DNA from: Acephala macrosclerotiorum
Taxonomy: Eukaryota > Ascomycota > Leotiomycetes > Helotiales > Mollisiaceae
Length of the DNA stretch: 64,000 nucleotides
Assembly (NCBI GenBank): GCA_014904845.1
Contig: MU119204.1
Span: 186,001-250,000, forward strand
Direction: 5' to 3'
The notes beneath the pieces were generated by a model, which saw nothing but the letters and a program-made list of their open reading frames with translations, made no database searches and had not been told where the DNA came from. Numbering within the stretch: the stretch's first letter is position 1; every line of letters begins with the position of its first letter. Positions 33,763-45,908 of this stretch are shown here, piece after piece. The translations under genes were made by a program, and so were the position numbers.

Positions 33763-34718
33763 ATGGCAGAAGTCGACCAATTTGATAGCGCACTGTAAGC
33801 CCTGCTACTATGCTTTCCAAGCTCTTCTCTAACAAATCAATGCAGCGATCTTCTCCGCCGCCTGGACCCCAAACATACCTCCGAACACCTGAACTCGCTC
33901 ATCTCCCTCGTCCCCTCCCTTACAGAAGACCTCTTATCCTCCGTCGATCAACCTCTTACTATCGCGCGATGCCGAAAGACCGGTCGCGATTATCTCCTTT
34001 GCGACTATAACCGTGATGGAGACAGCTATCGCTCCCCATGGTCTGGCGAGTTCGAGACCCCGCTTGGAGGCAGTGGGGTCGGAGGTGTAGACGACCAAGG
34101 GAATAATGAGGGTGCTGGAGAGGGTGCGGTGCCAAGTGAACGAGTCAGAAAGATGGAAGTCAGAGCGAATGAGGCTTTCGATGTTTATAGGGAGTTGTAT
34201 TACGAGGGTGGTGTTAGTAGTGTGTATTTCTGGAACTTGGATGATGGGTTCGCGGGAGTTGTACTTTTGAAAAAAGGTGAGTATCAATAGTCGATATAGA
34301 AGAAGCTAGAGGCTAATACTGGGTAGTCGCTACACCCGCAGGGAAGAGCCAAGGAACATGGGATTCGATTCACGTCTTTGAGGCGGTAGACCGGGCTCGC
34401 ACCGCACACTACAAGCTGACCAGCACCGTCATCCTGTATCTATCCACCGGCAATGATGCTCTAGGCGAGATGGACCTGAGTGGAAACATGACTCGACAAA
34501 TCGAAAGCGACCTCCCAGTCGAAGACGATACCTCGCATATTGCCAATATTGGCAAGCTCGTTGAGGACATGGAGCTTAAGATGAGGAACTTGCTTCAAGA
34601 GGTGTATTTTGGAAAAGCGAAGGACGTCGTTGGTGATTTGAGGAGTATTGCACCGTTGACAGAGGCAAACAGAGACAAGGCGACACATCAGGAGATGATT
34701 AACTCGATGAAGCGGTAG
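33763..34718 (+). CDS. cap2: F-actin-capping protein subunit beta
   Basis: Exons 33763-33794, 33846-34276 and 34327-34718 encode 284 residues. The sequence follows CAPZ beta throughout: [110 protein letters not shown] and [10 protein letters not shown] near the barbed-end binding C-terminus. With the alpha subunit it caps actin filament barbed ends at cortical patches. The second intron has two usable acceptors 15 nt apart (AG at 34326 or 34341); both keep the frame, adding or omitting VATPA. Confidence 0.95.
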
Positions 34719-35598
34719 TAAAAGGCTTGCGAGCCCCCCTAGTCGAACCAAATTAGTAGAATCCACATCGGACGCAACAACTCAAAATCAAGTATCCACT
34801 TCACTTCCACTTTATATTTGAACTACGAATTTTGGAGGAAATGGTTTGTTTCCATAAGTACTGCCGCGGGTCGGTATCAAACAAACCAGAGATCCAAGGG
34901 TTCCTAGAAACGATAGTTGTCGTACATCTCTACATTTATCTCAAGCATGAATCCCCAATCACTGCCATTGCGGAAGTTTCCATAATTTCATAATCCCATT
35001 CAGGCCCCACCCCCACGTTATTTGTTCGGTATTGTCCGCCGTCCGGCTTGATGTCTGAAGAATGGAGAAGCCAAAATGAACATCAATATTCGAATTCCGA
35101 ACAAGTGTTCCGAAGCAGAACCAAACAAGCCCTCTTCCTCACGATCATTCATTCGGATAATTCGCAACAAAAAGATCCTCCCTTCCTCTCAAGAGAAGAT
35201 TGTGTTCCAAAAATTCCCTACTGAACAATTGAAGATTGGTAGGAGTGGTCAGGTATGTAGTTTTCAACTAGCAAAAACACAAGCTCGAGCGGGCTCTCAC
35301 TGCTATGTGTAAAACCCTTGCGCTAAGATGAAGAGAAAGAAAGAGGGATTTTGAAGAGAGATAGAGGGCCTTGTATAGCCTTTTAGTGGGACTAGAGGTG
35401 GGTCAGAGGAGCTAGTGCCTACGGAATATGAGTCAAGGACTGCGCCGTTTTGTGTTGTGACTCTGTGAGCGAGAGAGTGGCATATTTCCTAAGTAGGCTA
35501 GCCGCAACCTGATGTTTTTGCTTTCGAAAATTCTTCCTCTAGGTAATCCTGTCTTCATCAACACGTGAGGACCTGCAGACAGGCAATGGAATTTCGCA
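34719..35598. other. Gene-poor region left of MITE copy 2
   Basis: Short open frames only. It contains a purine-rich stretch at 35,325-35,370. No gene recognised. Confidence 0.5.
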
Positions 35599-35765
35599 TA
35601 CGAAGTACAGGGGCCCTTTCATTGCTAAACATCGCCACCTAAATTACCCAATTGTAGACCCAAAAGAGATATTCTGGACAGGTGATTGGGCAGACCACTC
35701 GGATTTTAGATAGAATTTGGACGTATCTGCTCTCGCGTAACAATTAAAAGACCCTGTACTTTTTA
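35599..35765. mobile_element. MITE-like element, copy 2 (diverged, inverted)
   Basis: These 167 bp align end to end with the reverse complement of the element at 14328-14493, sharing for example ACAGGTGATTGGGCAGACCA. Terminal repeats are eroded (AGTACAGGGGCCC on the left, GACCCTGTACTTTTTA on the right). Many differences are C-to-T or G-to-A, as expected from deamination or RIP-like mutation. No intact target duplication is visible. Confidence 0.82.
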
Positions 35766-36597
35766 CAGTCACGGGCACCAGAAGTCTGTCCAACCAGCAT
35801 CGAGGAGAAGGTGTTTCGATCTCGTTGCAGAAGCTAGCGCCATCCCCGTTATCTAACATACTCCCTCTGTTACAACGCGGTTCCTGACGTCCTGTTCTCA
35901 CGAATACATATATCCCCCGGCATAAGAACTTATTCCTGACTAAATTCCTGCCCGTCGGAGAGCTTCCTTCTGCTCCTCGCTTAATAAAAGTACATGTACC
36001 TTAATCAAGAAGCACGACATAGTAGTAAAAATAAGATTACCTCAACAAGGTATAGCGAGGCCGAAGTTGTCATACGAGGTAAGCATCTGGACCTCAAAAT
36101 CTGTACCGGGAGTCAAACCCGCCGGTTTACCATTGGACGAAATTTCGAGATGAGTCGACGTCTTCTCGGCATGAGATATTGATATATGATAATTAAGTAG
36201 GTAGATAGTATATTAAAAAGTCTACCTCCATACGTCCTTGACCCTTCCCCAAATCGGCCGTGATATCTATATTAATACAGCGAAAAAGAAATGATCATGT
36301 ATACATCCCTCCAGCAGTGACGGCCGTCCTCGCAATGCAGAACAAAGGAAAAGTAGGATAAAAGCAACGTGGATATCCGCAATGGAAGTTGAAAACATGC
36401 GTGAGCCGGTAGAAATCGACTCGAAAAGGTATCAATCTGCCCTCGTTCGTAGCCCTCGTCATCGTTAATCGTATCTTGTGCGTTTTTGGGGGGGTTTTTT
36501 TTTGGTTGCGCCTTCAAATGCTTTCCTTTGTGCTTGCATGACCGTCATCGTCTCTCGTATATCATCCTTCCAAACAAGCAGAAGCGTAAACTGAGAT
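35766..36597. other. Gene-poor region right of MITE copy 2
   Basis: No gene recognised. A G7T9 homopolymer pair lies at about 36,488-36,503. A B-box-like GGGTTTGACTCCC on the minus strand near 36,110 has an A-box-like element too close to form a tRNA. Confidence 0.5.
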
Positions 36598-37931
36598 TTA
36601 CTTTGCGACTGGCCACCACCCTATTCGGGTGTAGCTGTCGATCATCCCCTGCACAAGCTCTTTGGTAATTGCGGGCTTCTCATACTTGAAGCCCAACACC
36701 TTCTCAAGTCGGCTGCCGTCCATACTCAGATCGGTATCCTTGAGTAGTTCCTTCTCCATGAATGGTGTCAAGGGTCCTGGTCGCGTGATTCCCGCCTCCT
36801 CGAGCAATTCTGCCCATGGTCCGAGAACCTCATCATTCACATCATCCACCACGCTGTCCATATTCAGCCTGGCAAAAGTACTGATCAATTGTCCTTGAAA
36901 GCCGGTCTGAATCCCGAATATTTGACCAATGATTTCTGCCATGGTGCCCTGAGATGTTTGACCTTTGTCGACCATGTTGAAGATAGGTATCTTGCCCATG
37001 GTTTTGGCATCCCAATTGGGCTGCTTCTGCACTGTGTACCAATCAGCAATAGCCCAGAGTCCTCGAGCCACATCGGTGATGTGAACGGTATTGACTCGTA
37101 GATCCTTCGTCCAAAGCCACTTTAACTCCTCTTGCAGATGCTGGTAGACCCGAGCAAGACAAAGACCGGTTGAGACAAATTGAGACGCATAGTCGCCGTA
37201 GACATGGGCGAGTCGGACAATAATGAGATTCAGCCTGTATCCCATGGTCAGCAAGCTCGTTGTGAAGATGAGACGAAAGTAGACGTTCCGCGTTCATCTC
37301 ATCTACGAAGAAGTAACACAGATGAGGTTTGGACGGGATGGGCGGGAATACGTACCCCTCAATCTTTGCCAGTTGTTCCTCTGCCTGCAGTTTGAACACA
37401 GCAATCTTGCTCCATGGCTTCAGCTTATCTCCCTCCTTGCTGGGCTGTGAGTCCGGCTTATACACCATGCCCGTACTGAGCTCCACGAACGCCTTCACAC
37501 CCCGCTTGGCTGCTTCCTTCCCCACAGCAACACTTAATGCCAGCGAGCGCACCTTATAGACCTCGTCCTCTTGTGAATATCTCGTTTCTCCGCCACAGTT
37601 GAAGACATAGTCCCATTGCTTGCCATTCGAGCGGTCGAAGATGCGAGGCAGAGATTCTGTGCAAGAAGTGATTGTCAGAAAAGTGAACTCAATAGGCGCA
37701 AGCTGCAGAAGGGAATAGGGACCACATACGCTCTTTACTCGCATCTGCTTGCATAAATTTTTCTTTCGAGCATGCTTCCTCGAACTCCGGTGCCAGCCAT
37801 GCCAATTGTGGTAACACTTTGTCCACAATCCGAACCTCAGATGTCAAGTTGTTCTTGTGAATGTACAGCGCAAGATTCCGTCCAATGTAACCCAAACCGC
37901 CAACGATGAGGACTGCGGGCTTCTCGGCCAT
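36598..37931 (-). CDS. 3-beta-HSD/NAD-dependent epimerase family dehydrogenase
   Basis: Exons (minus) 37931-37730, 37656-37356 and 37234-36598 give 379 residues, introns 73 and 121 bp. It has an N-terminal Rossmann nucleotide site, VLIVGGLGYIGRNLALYIHK (GxxGxxG), then WDYVFNCGGETRYSQ, VKAFVELSTGMVYKPD, a conserved SKEGDKLKPWSKIAVFKLQA segment with the lysines of the short-chain-dehydrogenase active-site region, and LIIVRLAHVYGDYASQFVST. Extended short-chain dehydrogenase/reductase fold; such fungal members act on sugar nucleotides, sterols or flavanol-like ketones, and the substrate cannot be read from sequence. No membrane anchor is evident. Confidence 0.9.
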
Positions 37932-40229
37932 CGCGCGCTATGATGATAAAGGAGTGGAAGACACAAAGTGTCGAAGCTGCTCTGTGTGGGGATTTGCTGT
38001 TCGGTAGGTCGCGTTGACCAGCGGCGGGGGACTCTCTCGAGATATCAGGATGGAGGATCAGTCCTGGGATCAGAAAGTAAAAACAAGGGACATGTATGAA
38101 GAATTGCGGAGTTTCTGAGTCAATGCAGCTGTGAGGCGTGGAAGGTTGATTAAGTGTGCAATTGATTTATATGCTCGGGCCTCCTCGCAATTTGGGAGGT
38201 AGGGGTCAGATGGAGGGAGGGTTTTTGACGTCCCAAGTTTCTCAACCGCAACAGCACAAGCACACGCGCAACTACCACGCTGCTCTGCCCACTCTATGAC
38301 CACCAATTGCTTGTGGAAAAGGGGTCACCCATGCTTAGACACCGTCCCTTGTAGTGTTCTAATCTGCCCGCCGCGGACCGTCAGCCGGGCCAGTACACAT
38401 CGCTGTAAACCTAAACACCCACCTACCACCAACTTACATCTCAGACATCTCGACGCCCCATGTCTCTCCACGGCAGTCGAGATTCTCTCCAAAGAGCTGC
38501 AGGACTTACTTTCTTCGACTCTCGAGAAGCTGATGGCCATCTCTTTCCTATTCCAGAAAGCTTGAAAGAACGACGTGCAGCCGCCTCTGCAAACGCCCGC
38601 CCCGGACGCCGGGAACCTCTGCTTCTGCTGCAGAGGGCAGAGGGCAGAGGGCAGGGAAAGAGGGCAGCAGAAGCCAGTGGAGCCGCAGATGGAGGTCGCT
38701 GAAGAATGGCCCAGATTGTCCTGGCAATCTCAGCAGCAACTGGAGCCTTCGCAGTCGATTCCTCTCATCTACGTGTTACGAGTCATTTTCTCGATATCCA
38801 GGGGCCAAGGTATGCCGAGCAGAACAGCCTTCTAGAAGCTTTTGCCCTGGGTGGGGGCTTCTTAGTTGCCGCGATGCCTTCCTTGCTCGCTGCTCTTCAC
38901 CATAGCGCTCCACCCTCTTTGTGCCATGCGAACAATAAATTTTCGGCGGATTAATCTCCGTCGAGAAGAAAAGGGGTGTATGTAACACCGGCAAGAGTCG
39001 CGTTTGCAAACCTCTTCTCTCATCCACACAACTCGGCACGAGTCTGTTTTGTTATCTGCAGCAAAAACTCACACTGGCAAGTCGGCGCTCTAGTGCCAGA
39101 CCACCTCCTTTGCTTCCTATCAAAGAAGTAAACAAGCAGGAAGCTCACAAGCATCAGCATCTCGGGTTGACGGGCCATGCAGGAACAATCTCACTTCTTG
39201 CATCTATCTCGTCCAAATCCCAGGATCCAACATGACCTCGAGCTCACCAGAGATGTGGCCTGGAACCAAAAGAGAAATCCTCGTCCGAGTCCCATCATGC
39301 AGCTCTCATGCAAGTCATCCACCAGCATTTGGACTTCTCCCGTGCTTCGGATGCTTCTGAAACAATTCTGCTGCATCGTCTCATTCCTCGTCTGATCGGC
39401 CTGTTTTCAACTCTTGGAATAGAGATGAGACGAGCAACCCCCACTTTGTACACCTATTTTCGTCTTGCAAGAGTTATGTTTCGTTCAACTTATGGGGTAG
39501 AAATCTATCGTGAGATTGGAGTCACAATTGAGGTACGCAAGTTTTGCGTCCGTCAAATTTATTTCTCAACGCTTTCTCTTGAGATTCCCACGCTGCTAAG
39601 CTTAGACCGAAACTTCTCTGTCGGCTAGCCATCGTTTCCGCCGTGCGTTTTATGTGCCACAACAATACTTAAAATGAGAGATAGGAAACATTCGTCCGAA
39701 TAGTCGAGTCTGGAAGCCATTGGGCATTCTGCAAGACCAATTTCATTTGGAACATAATCCTCGATGAGTCTCGTGTAGCGCACGAGATTTCCATTTGCTG
39801 AAACCGCCAGATTTGAAGGTAGATCAAGATTCAACAAGACAAAACTCATCTGGAATAGAAATTTCTATGAGTGAGTGCATGTTTTATGAAACAATTTAGT
39901 ACAAGAGTTCGCACTGAGGATCACTCTCTCGAGACTTTTATGGCACGAAATATACATAGCAGTAGTCAGCACCACCGCAGGACATTTTGAAACAGAAACC
40001 CAGCCGACAGTCTCACTTCGGAGGAATAAAATATGCCTTCTGTTTCTAGGGTATTTACACGCGCGATCCTTCAATACTTATCACACCCAAAACCATCCAT
40101 CTAAAAGCCTCTACCAATACCCCATTCATACTGTCCCCGGTACTGGCGATTCAATGACCTGACGCTACCCGAGAACTACCCTCATAACATGCATAACCCA
40201 TCATCGCTCATCAACCATCACTCCGTGTA
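37932..40229. other. 2.3-kb intergenic region with a short repeat
   Basis: Between the dehydrogenase start (leftward) and the kinase 3' end. A GGGCAGA-type tandem repeat (3-4 units) sits at about 38,630-38,675. Open frames up to 106 codons show no motif, although 38706-38954 plus is somewhat signal-peptide-like. No gene is supported. Confidence 0.5.
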
Positions 40230-42491
40230 TCATCTTTCTTCCACCTCCTCATCATCAGCAGGCTCAACTCTCACTAGAATCTCCTCCAAGAGTCCCTCAA
40301 GGAAGACATCGACGTCTTTGCCCATACCGACTGGTTCCTGCTTGTCCCAGTGATCGATCTCTTTGCAGACATGAGCTAATTTGTACACTAGCTTCCGTAA
40401 TTTCTCATGAGCCGCTTGTGCTCGCTGTTGTTTGGGAGTGGTGCCTGTACCACGGAAAGCCTGCTGAAGGCGATATTGCCTTCTCTTCAAAGCTTCTTCT
40501 AGAGCAGGGAAGATCACATCGTTGAGTGCGTCAAGCTCACCGGTAGGGCTCGCTGGTGCTGGAGATGGCATGGAGGTAGGTGCTCGAGAAGACTCGGATG
40601 AGAGACTTTCACGGGAAGGGGTATTATCTCGTAATTTTGAGGGCAGAGCTGGTAATGGCTGTTGGCCGAGCTGTCTTGGGTTGATGTTCTGGGAGGATAG
40701 ATGCTGAGGTAGGGGAGGTGGTGGAGTCTGTTGTTTGGATGGGCCAGCAGATAGCTGATTTGTTACTTTTTGTAGAGGTTGTCCACGAAAAGGAGGTATT
40801 TCGGGAAGTTTGATGGGGCCCAGCTTTGGTAGAGGCTGCTGAGTTGGTGGACGAGCAGGCTCCATGTCTTGAGCAGTTGGTGGTAATAACGGGGATGGAG
40901 CTAGTGCTGATTTTGGTGGTTGTGGGGAAGGTGTTGATGCGATATTCAGGAAGCCCATGTCTCTCTGGAGCTGTTCTTGCAAAGAACGGTCATAATCGGG
41001 CGAATCGGTCAGCTGGTGGTATAGAAGCGGCTGCTGCCTCATTCTTGGAGTATCATGTGCAGTAGTTCTCTGCTTCTCGGGTGATGGTGGAAGTGGAACT
41101 TTCGAAGGAGAAGTAGGTGGCATTTGGGGAACAGGTCGTCTTTGTGGTGATACTTGGCGTGGAGTAGCTGTGATTGGAGAATGCATGGCTTTGACGGTAT
41201 CGGCGTTGGAGACATATCCCGAGTCCTTCAATTTCGTAGGAGATAAACTTCGTGGTCGCTCAGCATAATCGTCACCGCTTTCCGAGGATCTTGAGGATCT
41301 GGCGTTGGTTGCAGACTCTCCCATGGCATTCAAACCTGCTCTGCCAGCGTTTCTTCCTCCCACAGGTCTGATGGTACCAAAGTCCCATAGATCCTCGTTC
41401 ACAGGCATAGATCGCGCAGGCTCCTCACGTTCGTCGTCCGAGTCCTCGTCGCCGCTCTTATGATGGACAGCCCATCTTTCGTATCGCTCAATTAGTTCTG
41501 TCAGATACGAAGTCTTCTTTGCCCGCCTCACGAAGGGGTGCTTTAAAAGCTCTCTTGCACTGGGTCGTTTCCTGGGATCCTTTTGGAGGCATAGTTCAAC
41601 GAATTCCTTGAAGGCCTTCGAGAAGTTGCCCTCTAACTCCGGAGGCGGATTCTTGGGTATTAGAAACAAAACTTTCATGGGGTGTATATCCGAGTAAGGA
41701 GGCTCGCCATTAGCTAACTCAAGAGCTGTAATTCCAAGTGACCATATATCTGCCTTGTGATCATATCCAGACTGCTTGATGACCTCAGGAGCCATCCAGA
41801 ACGGTGTACCCACAAAAGTGTTCTTCTTGGTCATTGTTGCTGAGAGTTGCCCAGAGACACCGAAATCTGCCAGCTTGACTTGACCATTGGAACCCAGTAA
41901 GATGTTGGCAGCTGGAATAGCAGTTAGCACCGAGTAACCCCAAGACTTGAATAAATTCCCTACCTTTGATGTCTCGATGTAACTTCTTGTCAGAATGTAG
42001 GTATTCCAGGCCGAAAAGAAGCTCTCGTATGATGATCGATATGTACTCTTCCCCAATAAGTCCTGGCTTCATCAGGTCTCCGCAGCTTCCACCAGAACAG
42101 AACTCCATGACGATCCATAAATCCGAACCCTTTAGATATGATCCATAGTATTGCGTGACGTAGGGCGAGTGTAGTTCGGACAGGATGGAGATCTCTTGGA
42201 CAATATCCTCGACTTCGTCTTCTGCATTTTCGACATCGATAACCTTGATCGCAACAGCTTGGCCAGTACGCTTGTCCACCCTATACTTTGTTAGCTGACC
42301 TGCGTCAAAGTTGTCCCGGGACTCTTGAGATTCATGCCCTTTATAGACCTTTCCAAAGCTGCCACCACCTAGAGACAGTGAGCTTTGCTGTACAGATTGG
42401 GGGAGGGCGATACAGTACCTATACAGTTCTGCTTGGTGTACAGTGTCTCTGGATCGACATGGCCGCTCGCCATTCCCCCACCGCTTGCCAT
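40230..42491 (-). CDS. GCK/STE20-family protein kinase (MST3/Kic1-like)
   Basis: Exons (minus) 42491-42419, 42368-42338, 42280-41964 and 41911-40230 give 700 residues. The kinase domain covers about residues 20-275: glycine loop [32 protein letters not shown], catalytic [60 protein letters not shown]. This GCK-III type includes fungal Sps1/Kic1/MST kinases acting in polarity, septation and RAM-like pathways. The long tail is Pro/Ser/Gln-rich and disordered, with a conserved end ([40 protein letters not shown]). The second intron (42281-42337, 57 bp) starts with GC, has a good branch site GCTAAC and would insert 19 codons in frame if retained, inside the glycine-loop/VAIK region. Confidence 0.93.
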
Positions 42492-43569
42492 TGTGTGTAA
42501 TATTAATCTTCAGAAGATTCCCAAGCGCAGCAAGGAAGAAGGGTGGGTTGTGTTGTGGGCGTGTGTAGTTGTGTCTGCTGGGATTACCCCAATGTTTATT
42601 GGCAAGGATGTCGTCGCAGAATTTGCTGGTAATGGCCACAATGGAGAAATGAGATCGAGACTCAAATGCATGAAGAAAGAGCGACAATCAACCGAGTCCG
42701 TGAATATTATGCAAGCAGCGTAGCTGAGCTCGTTCCCTTGTCGAAGCGGTCGTTAACGTGGTGATGGTGGGGTCCAGTCAAGGCCAACCTTAGGATCCGA
42801 GGAAAGGACGCACCACAATCAGAACAATGACCAAAACTGTAAAATGGAGAATACTCTCAAGAGCTTGTGAATTTCCTTGAGCTACAATTTCATAGCTGAA
42901 AGAAATGGCTATGCAGCGGTTGCTGGGTGGCCGTGGGAATGTTGTGGAAATCAGGTCCGTGTTTTAAGAATCGCGGGGAAGGCAGGTACGATAGGGCACA
43001 AAACAAAGTCAGGGGATATTTAGGTACATTTGGGAAGATCTGATTGTTCGATCGGGTGACCCATATCCATTAGCCCAAGAGGCGTCTTCTAGTTGTGCTT
43101 TTATGCGGGAGAATAATCACGGAATGTTTTGTTGTGATCTTTCGCAAGGTGGCTTCCCAGCCAATCACTAGCAAAAGCACTGATCTGTTGATTGCAAGGG
43201 CCTGCACACATCTAGGCACGACACAATCGCGGTCACGGTCACGCCGGTGGCTGCAAACGGGGGCTCAAGGTCGGAGATCTGCTGCAAATCACGCTGGAAC
43301 TCGGTAGGGCTGCTGGGTACGCGTAACACAAAATCATTGGACACAAATATTTGCGTAGTTCATTCTATGGTCGGTATTGCATGCGTCCGTCTAAATGCCA
43401 TAAAGAGGGCTTCAAAGGAAAGGGGTAGCAACGCCCTCCACCAGACCATATACAGTCCCTCAAACCCAAATACATCTTCTGCAAATAGACCCTGATGGGA
43501 AACCAAGATGAAGAAGCTGCTCATATCATAACGCCGTGAATGATGTCAAGAGCTACCAATCAAGTAGAC
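42492..43569. other. Kinase promoter region, nothing else recognised
   Basis: About 1.1 kb between the kinase start and the 3' end of the UBX gene. Short open frames without motifs. Confidence 0.5.
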
Positions 43570-45254
43570 CTAGTTCTCGAGAAACTCCACCATAACCGTG
43601 CCATTAGCGAGCCGAGCGTCCTGAATTGTTTCATCTAGATGCTCAATGAGGTCTCTCGACTCGTTCCCCATTCCCTCCTTGAGATCGAATGCAACGCCTT
43701 CCTTTCCCTCAAAAGGTTCTGCCTTAAGCCATTCGAAGATGCGGCGTACTGTGTCGTCGGTACGAAATCTTCTAATTAAGCGACCAGTAGGATGTCTGAA
43801 TTGAATGCGGACAACACCAGCGCCAGCAGCGGGCTCCGTATGAGGATTGTTGGACAAGATTTGCGAGAATGGTGAAACCAAAGAAGCGCCGCCATCTCCA
43901 TTCGTGCTTTCCATTTCCTCGTCCTCCTCGATCTCCTTGCCCTTGCCCTTGCCCTTACTGACGTCCCCAAAGCTCTTCGTAAGCTCATCTGGGTCCTCTT
44001 CCTTTGGACCACCACCTCCGTTGGTAGCAAGACTGTTTTGAAGTGCCAGATCAAGCATTTCCTCCTCGGTGAGACGGCCGACATCAAGTGATTTTGCCTT
44101 CTCCGGCTTGCGTCTGGCAACTGGGTTCTTCTTCGTAACGTCCAAGCTATATCGGTCAAGGAATTCAACCAGCTGCATCAGGAAGTCTCCCGCCTCAGGG
44201 ATCGGTGGGCCAGACCATACCTTAACTTGTTCTCCGGTCCTAGGATCAACAATAGCAATGTGAGGGTACGCATCACCGCTGTCCTTGAGGGGGAAATAGT
44301 AGTTGATGTATGATTGACCACGGGGATCGTCCTTTGAATATTGTATGAAAATGAAGTTTTCCTTCACAAGCTCTTTGATGCCGTCGTGCTTCCAGATATC
44401 TCGATTCAGTTGCTGGCAGTGGAATATCGACGCATCTTGAACGTTGACAAGAATCCACTTCATTTCCTCTTTCCCCTGGTCTCTGGCAGTGTCCCACGAA
44501 ACTTGGCGCATCAGCTCGAAAGGCGGCCTGAACAGCTCAGCAAGCCGTTGAGCTTTTGACGATAATTCGGAAGCTCCTCCCGTGGCTTGGGCTAAGGCTT
44601 CACGGCGTGCAGCGGGGTCAGCAGACTCGTCCCAGATTGAAGGCACTGGTCTCTGGTTGAATACTCCTGGGCGACCTATGATTCATTAGCGTTTGTACCA
44701 AGATGCGCAACACGCCTCATACCTGAGCTCGAAGCTCCACCAGCTCGTCTGGCTCTCATCTGTTGCAATACTGCAGCGTGCATATCATCTGGGCCCCAGT
44801 CACCACCTGCATCAACGAGAGTCTCGGTCACACGGCCGATAGGTGCCCTAACTCCATCCGCGTCGTAACCACCACTGGCATCTCCACCAGCATACAGTTC
44901 TTCCTGCATTCTCCGCGCCATAGCTTCATCATCCTCATAGTCTGCCGCTCTTGCTACAGCTGCTGCGTGCGATGTATCCTCGTTTTCTTCATCGTGATCC
45001 ATGTCCATATCACCGTCTGAGTCGTCCTCCTCGGCGCGTGGTTGGGGTGCTGGTCTACTACTCTGCGGAACCTCTGGTCGAGTAGATGTATGTATTGGAG
45101 GAGCAGATGTTTCGGTGGCCGTCGCGAGGTCAGGAGAGTCAAAGTATAGCTGGATGGCTTGTTCGGCGATGTTGTCGGTCAAGCCCAGGTATCTTCTAGC
45201 AACATCGGCGCTTTCGCCCGTGAAGGCCATGAAATGGTTGATAGATTCGTCCAT
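43570..45254 (-). CDS. ubx5: UBA-UAS-UBX domain protein (Ubx5/UBXN7-like)
   Basis: Exons (minus) 45254-44723 and 44675-43570 with a 47-bp intron give 545 residues. Order of domains: UBA-like helix bundle at 1-45 (MDESINHFMAFTGESADVAR, YLGLTDNIAEQAIQLYFDS), acidic linker, UAS thioredoxin-like domain about 220-340 (RPPFELMRQVSWDTARDQGK, WILVNVQDASIFHCQQLNRD, YPHIAIVDPRTGEQVKVWSG), a UIM-like helix near 380 (LTEEEMLDLALQNSLA) and a C-terminal UBX domain from about 460 (VRIQFRHPTGRLIRRFRTDD, VRRIFEWLKAEPF). Established: this architecture links p97/Cdc48 to cullin-RING ligases and ubiquitinated substrates. The ATG at 45254 is the first in frame. Confidence 0.93.
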
Positions 45255-45908
45255 CTTAGACAGTTCGAGAATAGAGGAGGCGTAGTCTCCGTTGTTCTGA
45301 GAATGTGGTGGTGGCAAGTCGAAGTCGAGATCGAATAGAGGGGTCTAACTGACGTAGACTTGAGGATCGTGGGGGGCTGCAAGAAGTGCAGATGATCAGC
45401 GCAAGAGATAGAAGGGTTCACGCGGATAGTGGGATCATGGAAAAGGAGTCAGAAGTTGAACACAGTTCCCACAGGCTGTGTAGTCATCGCGTGCCTTGGT
45501 GAATATGTTTCATTTTTGACAGAGAACGAAATAGAAATGCAGAGCCCGTTCGCGGAACCTCAGATGGCACAATCGCGGTAGCGATAAGAATCACGTGAAT
45601 ATCAGTGGGGCAAATACCTACCTGGTTTTGTCTTCGTTCAAATCCATTTCAACTCGGACAGAATAATAAATAACACTAAAAAGACTTGTTAAGTTCCATT
45701 CCCGGCCTCGACTCAATATCGAGTCCTTTTAGAAAATGTGTTTTTGTGTAAAGGTTGTTATATTTCGAGTGCTAGAACTATGAGGATGCAGAGGCAGATG
45801 TTACAAGCTGGGGATAATTTCATTTTATAGAAAAGGCATAGCGATGTTTCAAAACAAGATCGTGTGTCCGTCAGGACTTCTATGGTCAAGCAAAGGAGTA
45901 GGAATACA
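45255..45908. other. Upstream region of the UBX gene
   Basis: Contains a CACGTGA site near 45,592. No gene recognised. Confidence 0.45.

Noticed and set aside
36060..36180. Minus-strand A-box/B-box-like pair (TCGTCCAATGG and GGGTTTGACTCCC)
   Set aside because: The boxes are only about a dozen bases apart, so no anticodon arm fits; no acceptor stem. At most a tRNA relic.
38296..39650. Several overlapping 70-106-codon ORFs in the 2.3-kb gap
   Set aside because: They occur on both strands around a GGGCAGA repeat, with no domains and no consistent splice structure.
45255..45317. UBX gene start at 45317
   Set aside because: The codon there is TTG; the ATG at 45254 begins exactly at the UBA-like domain.
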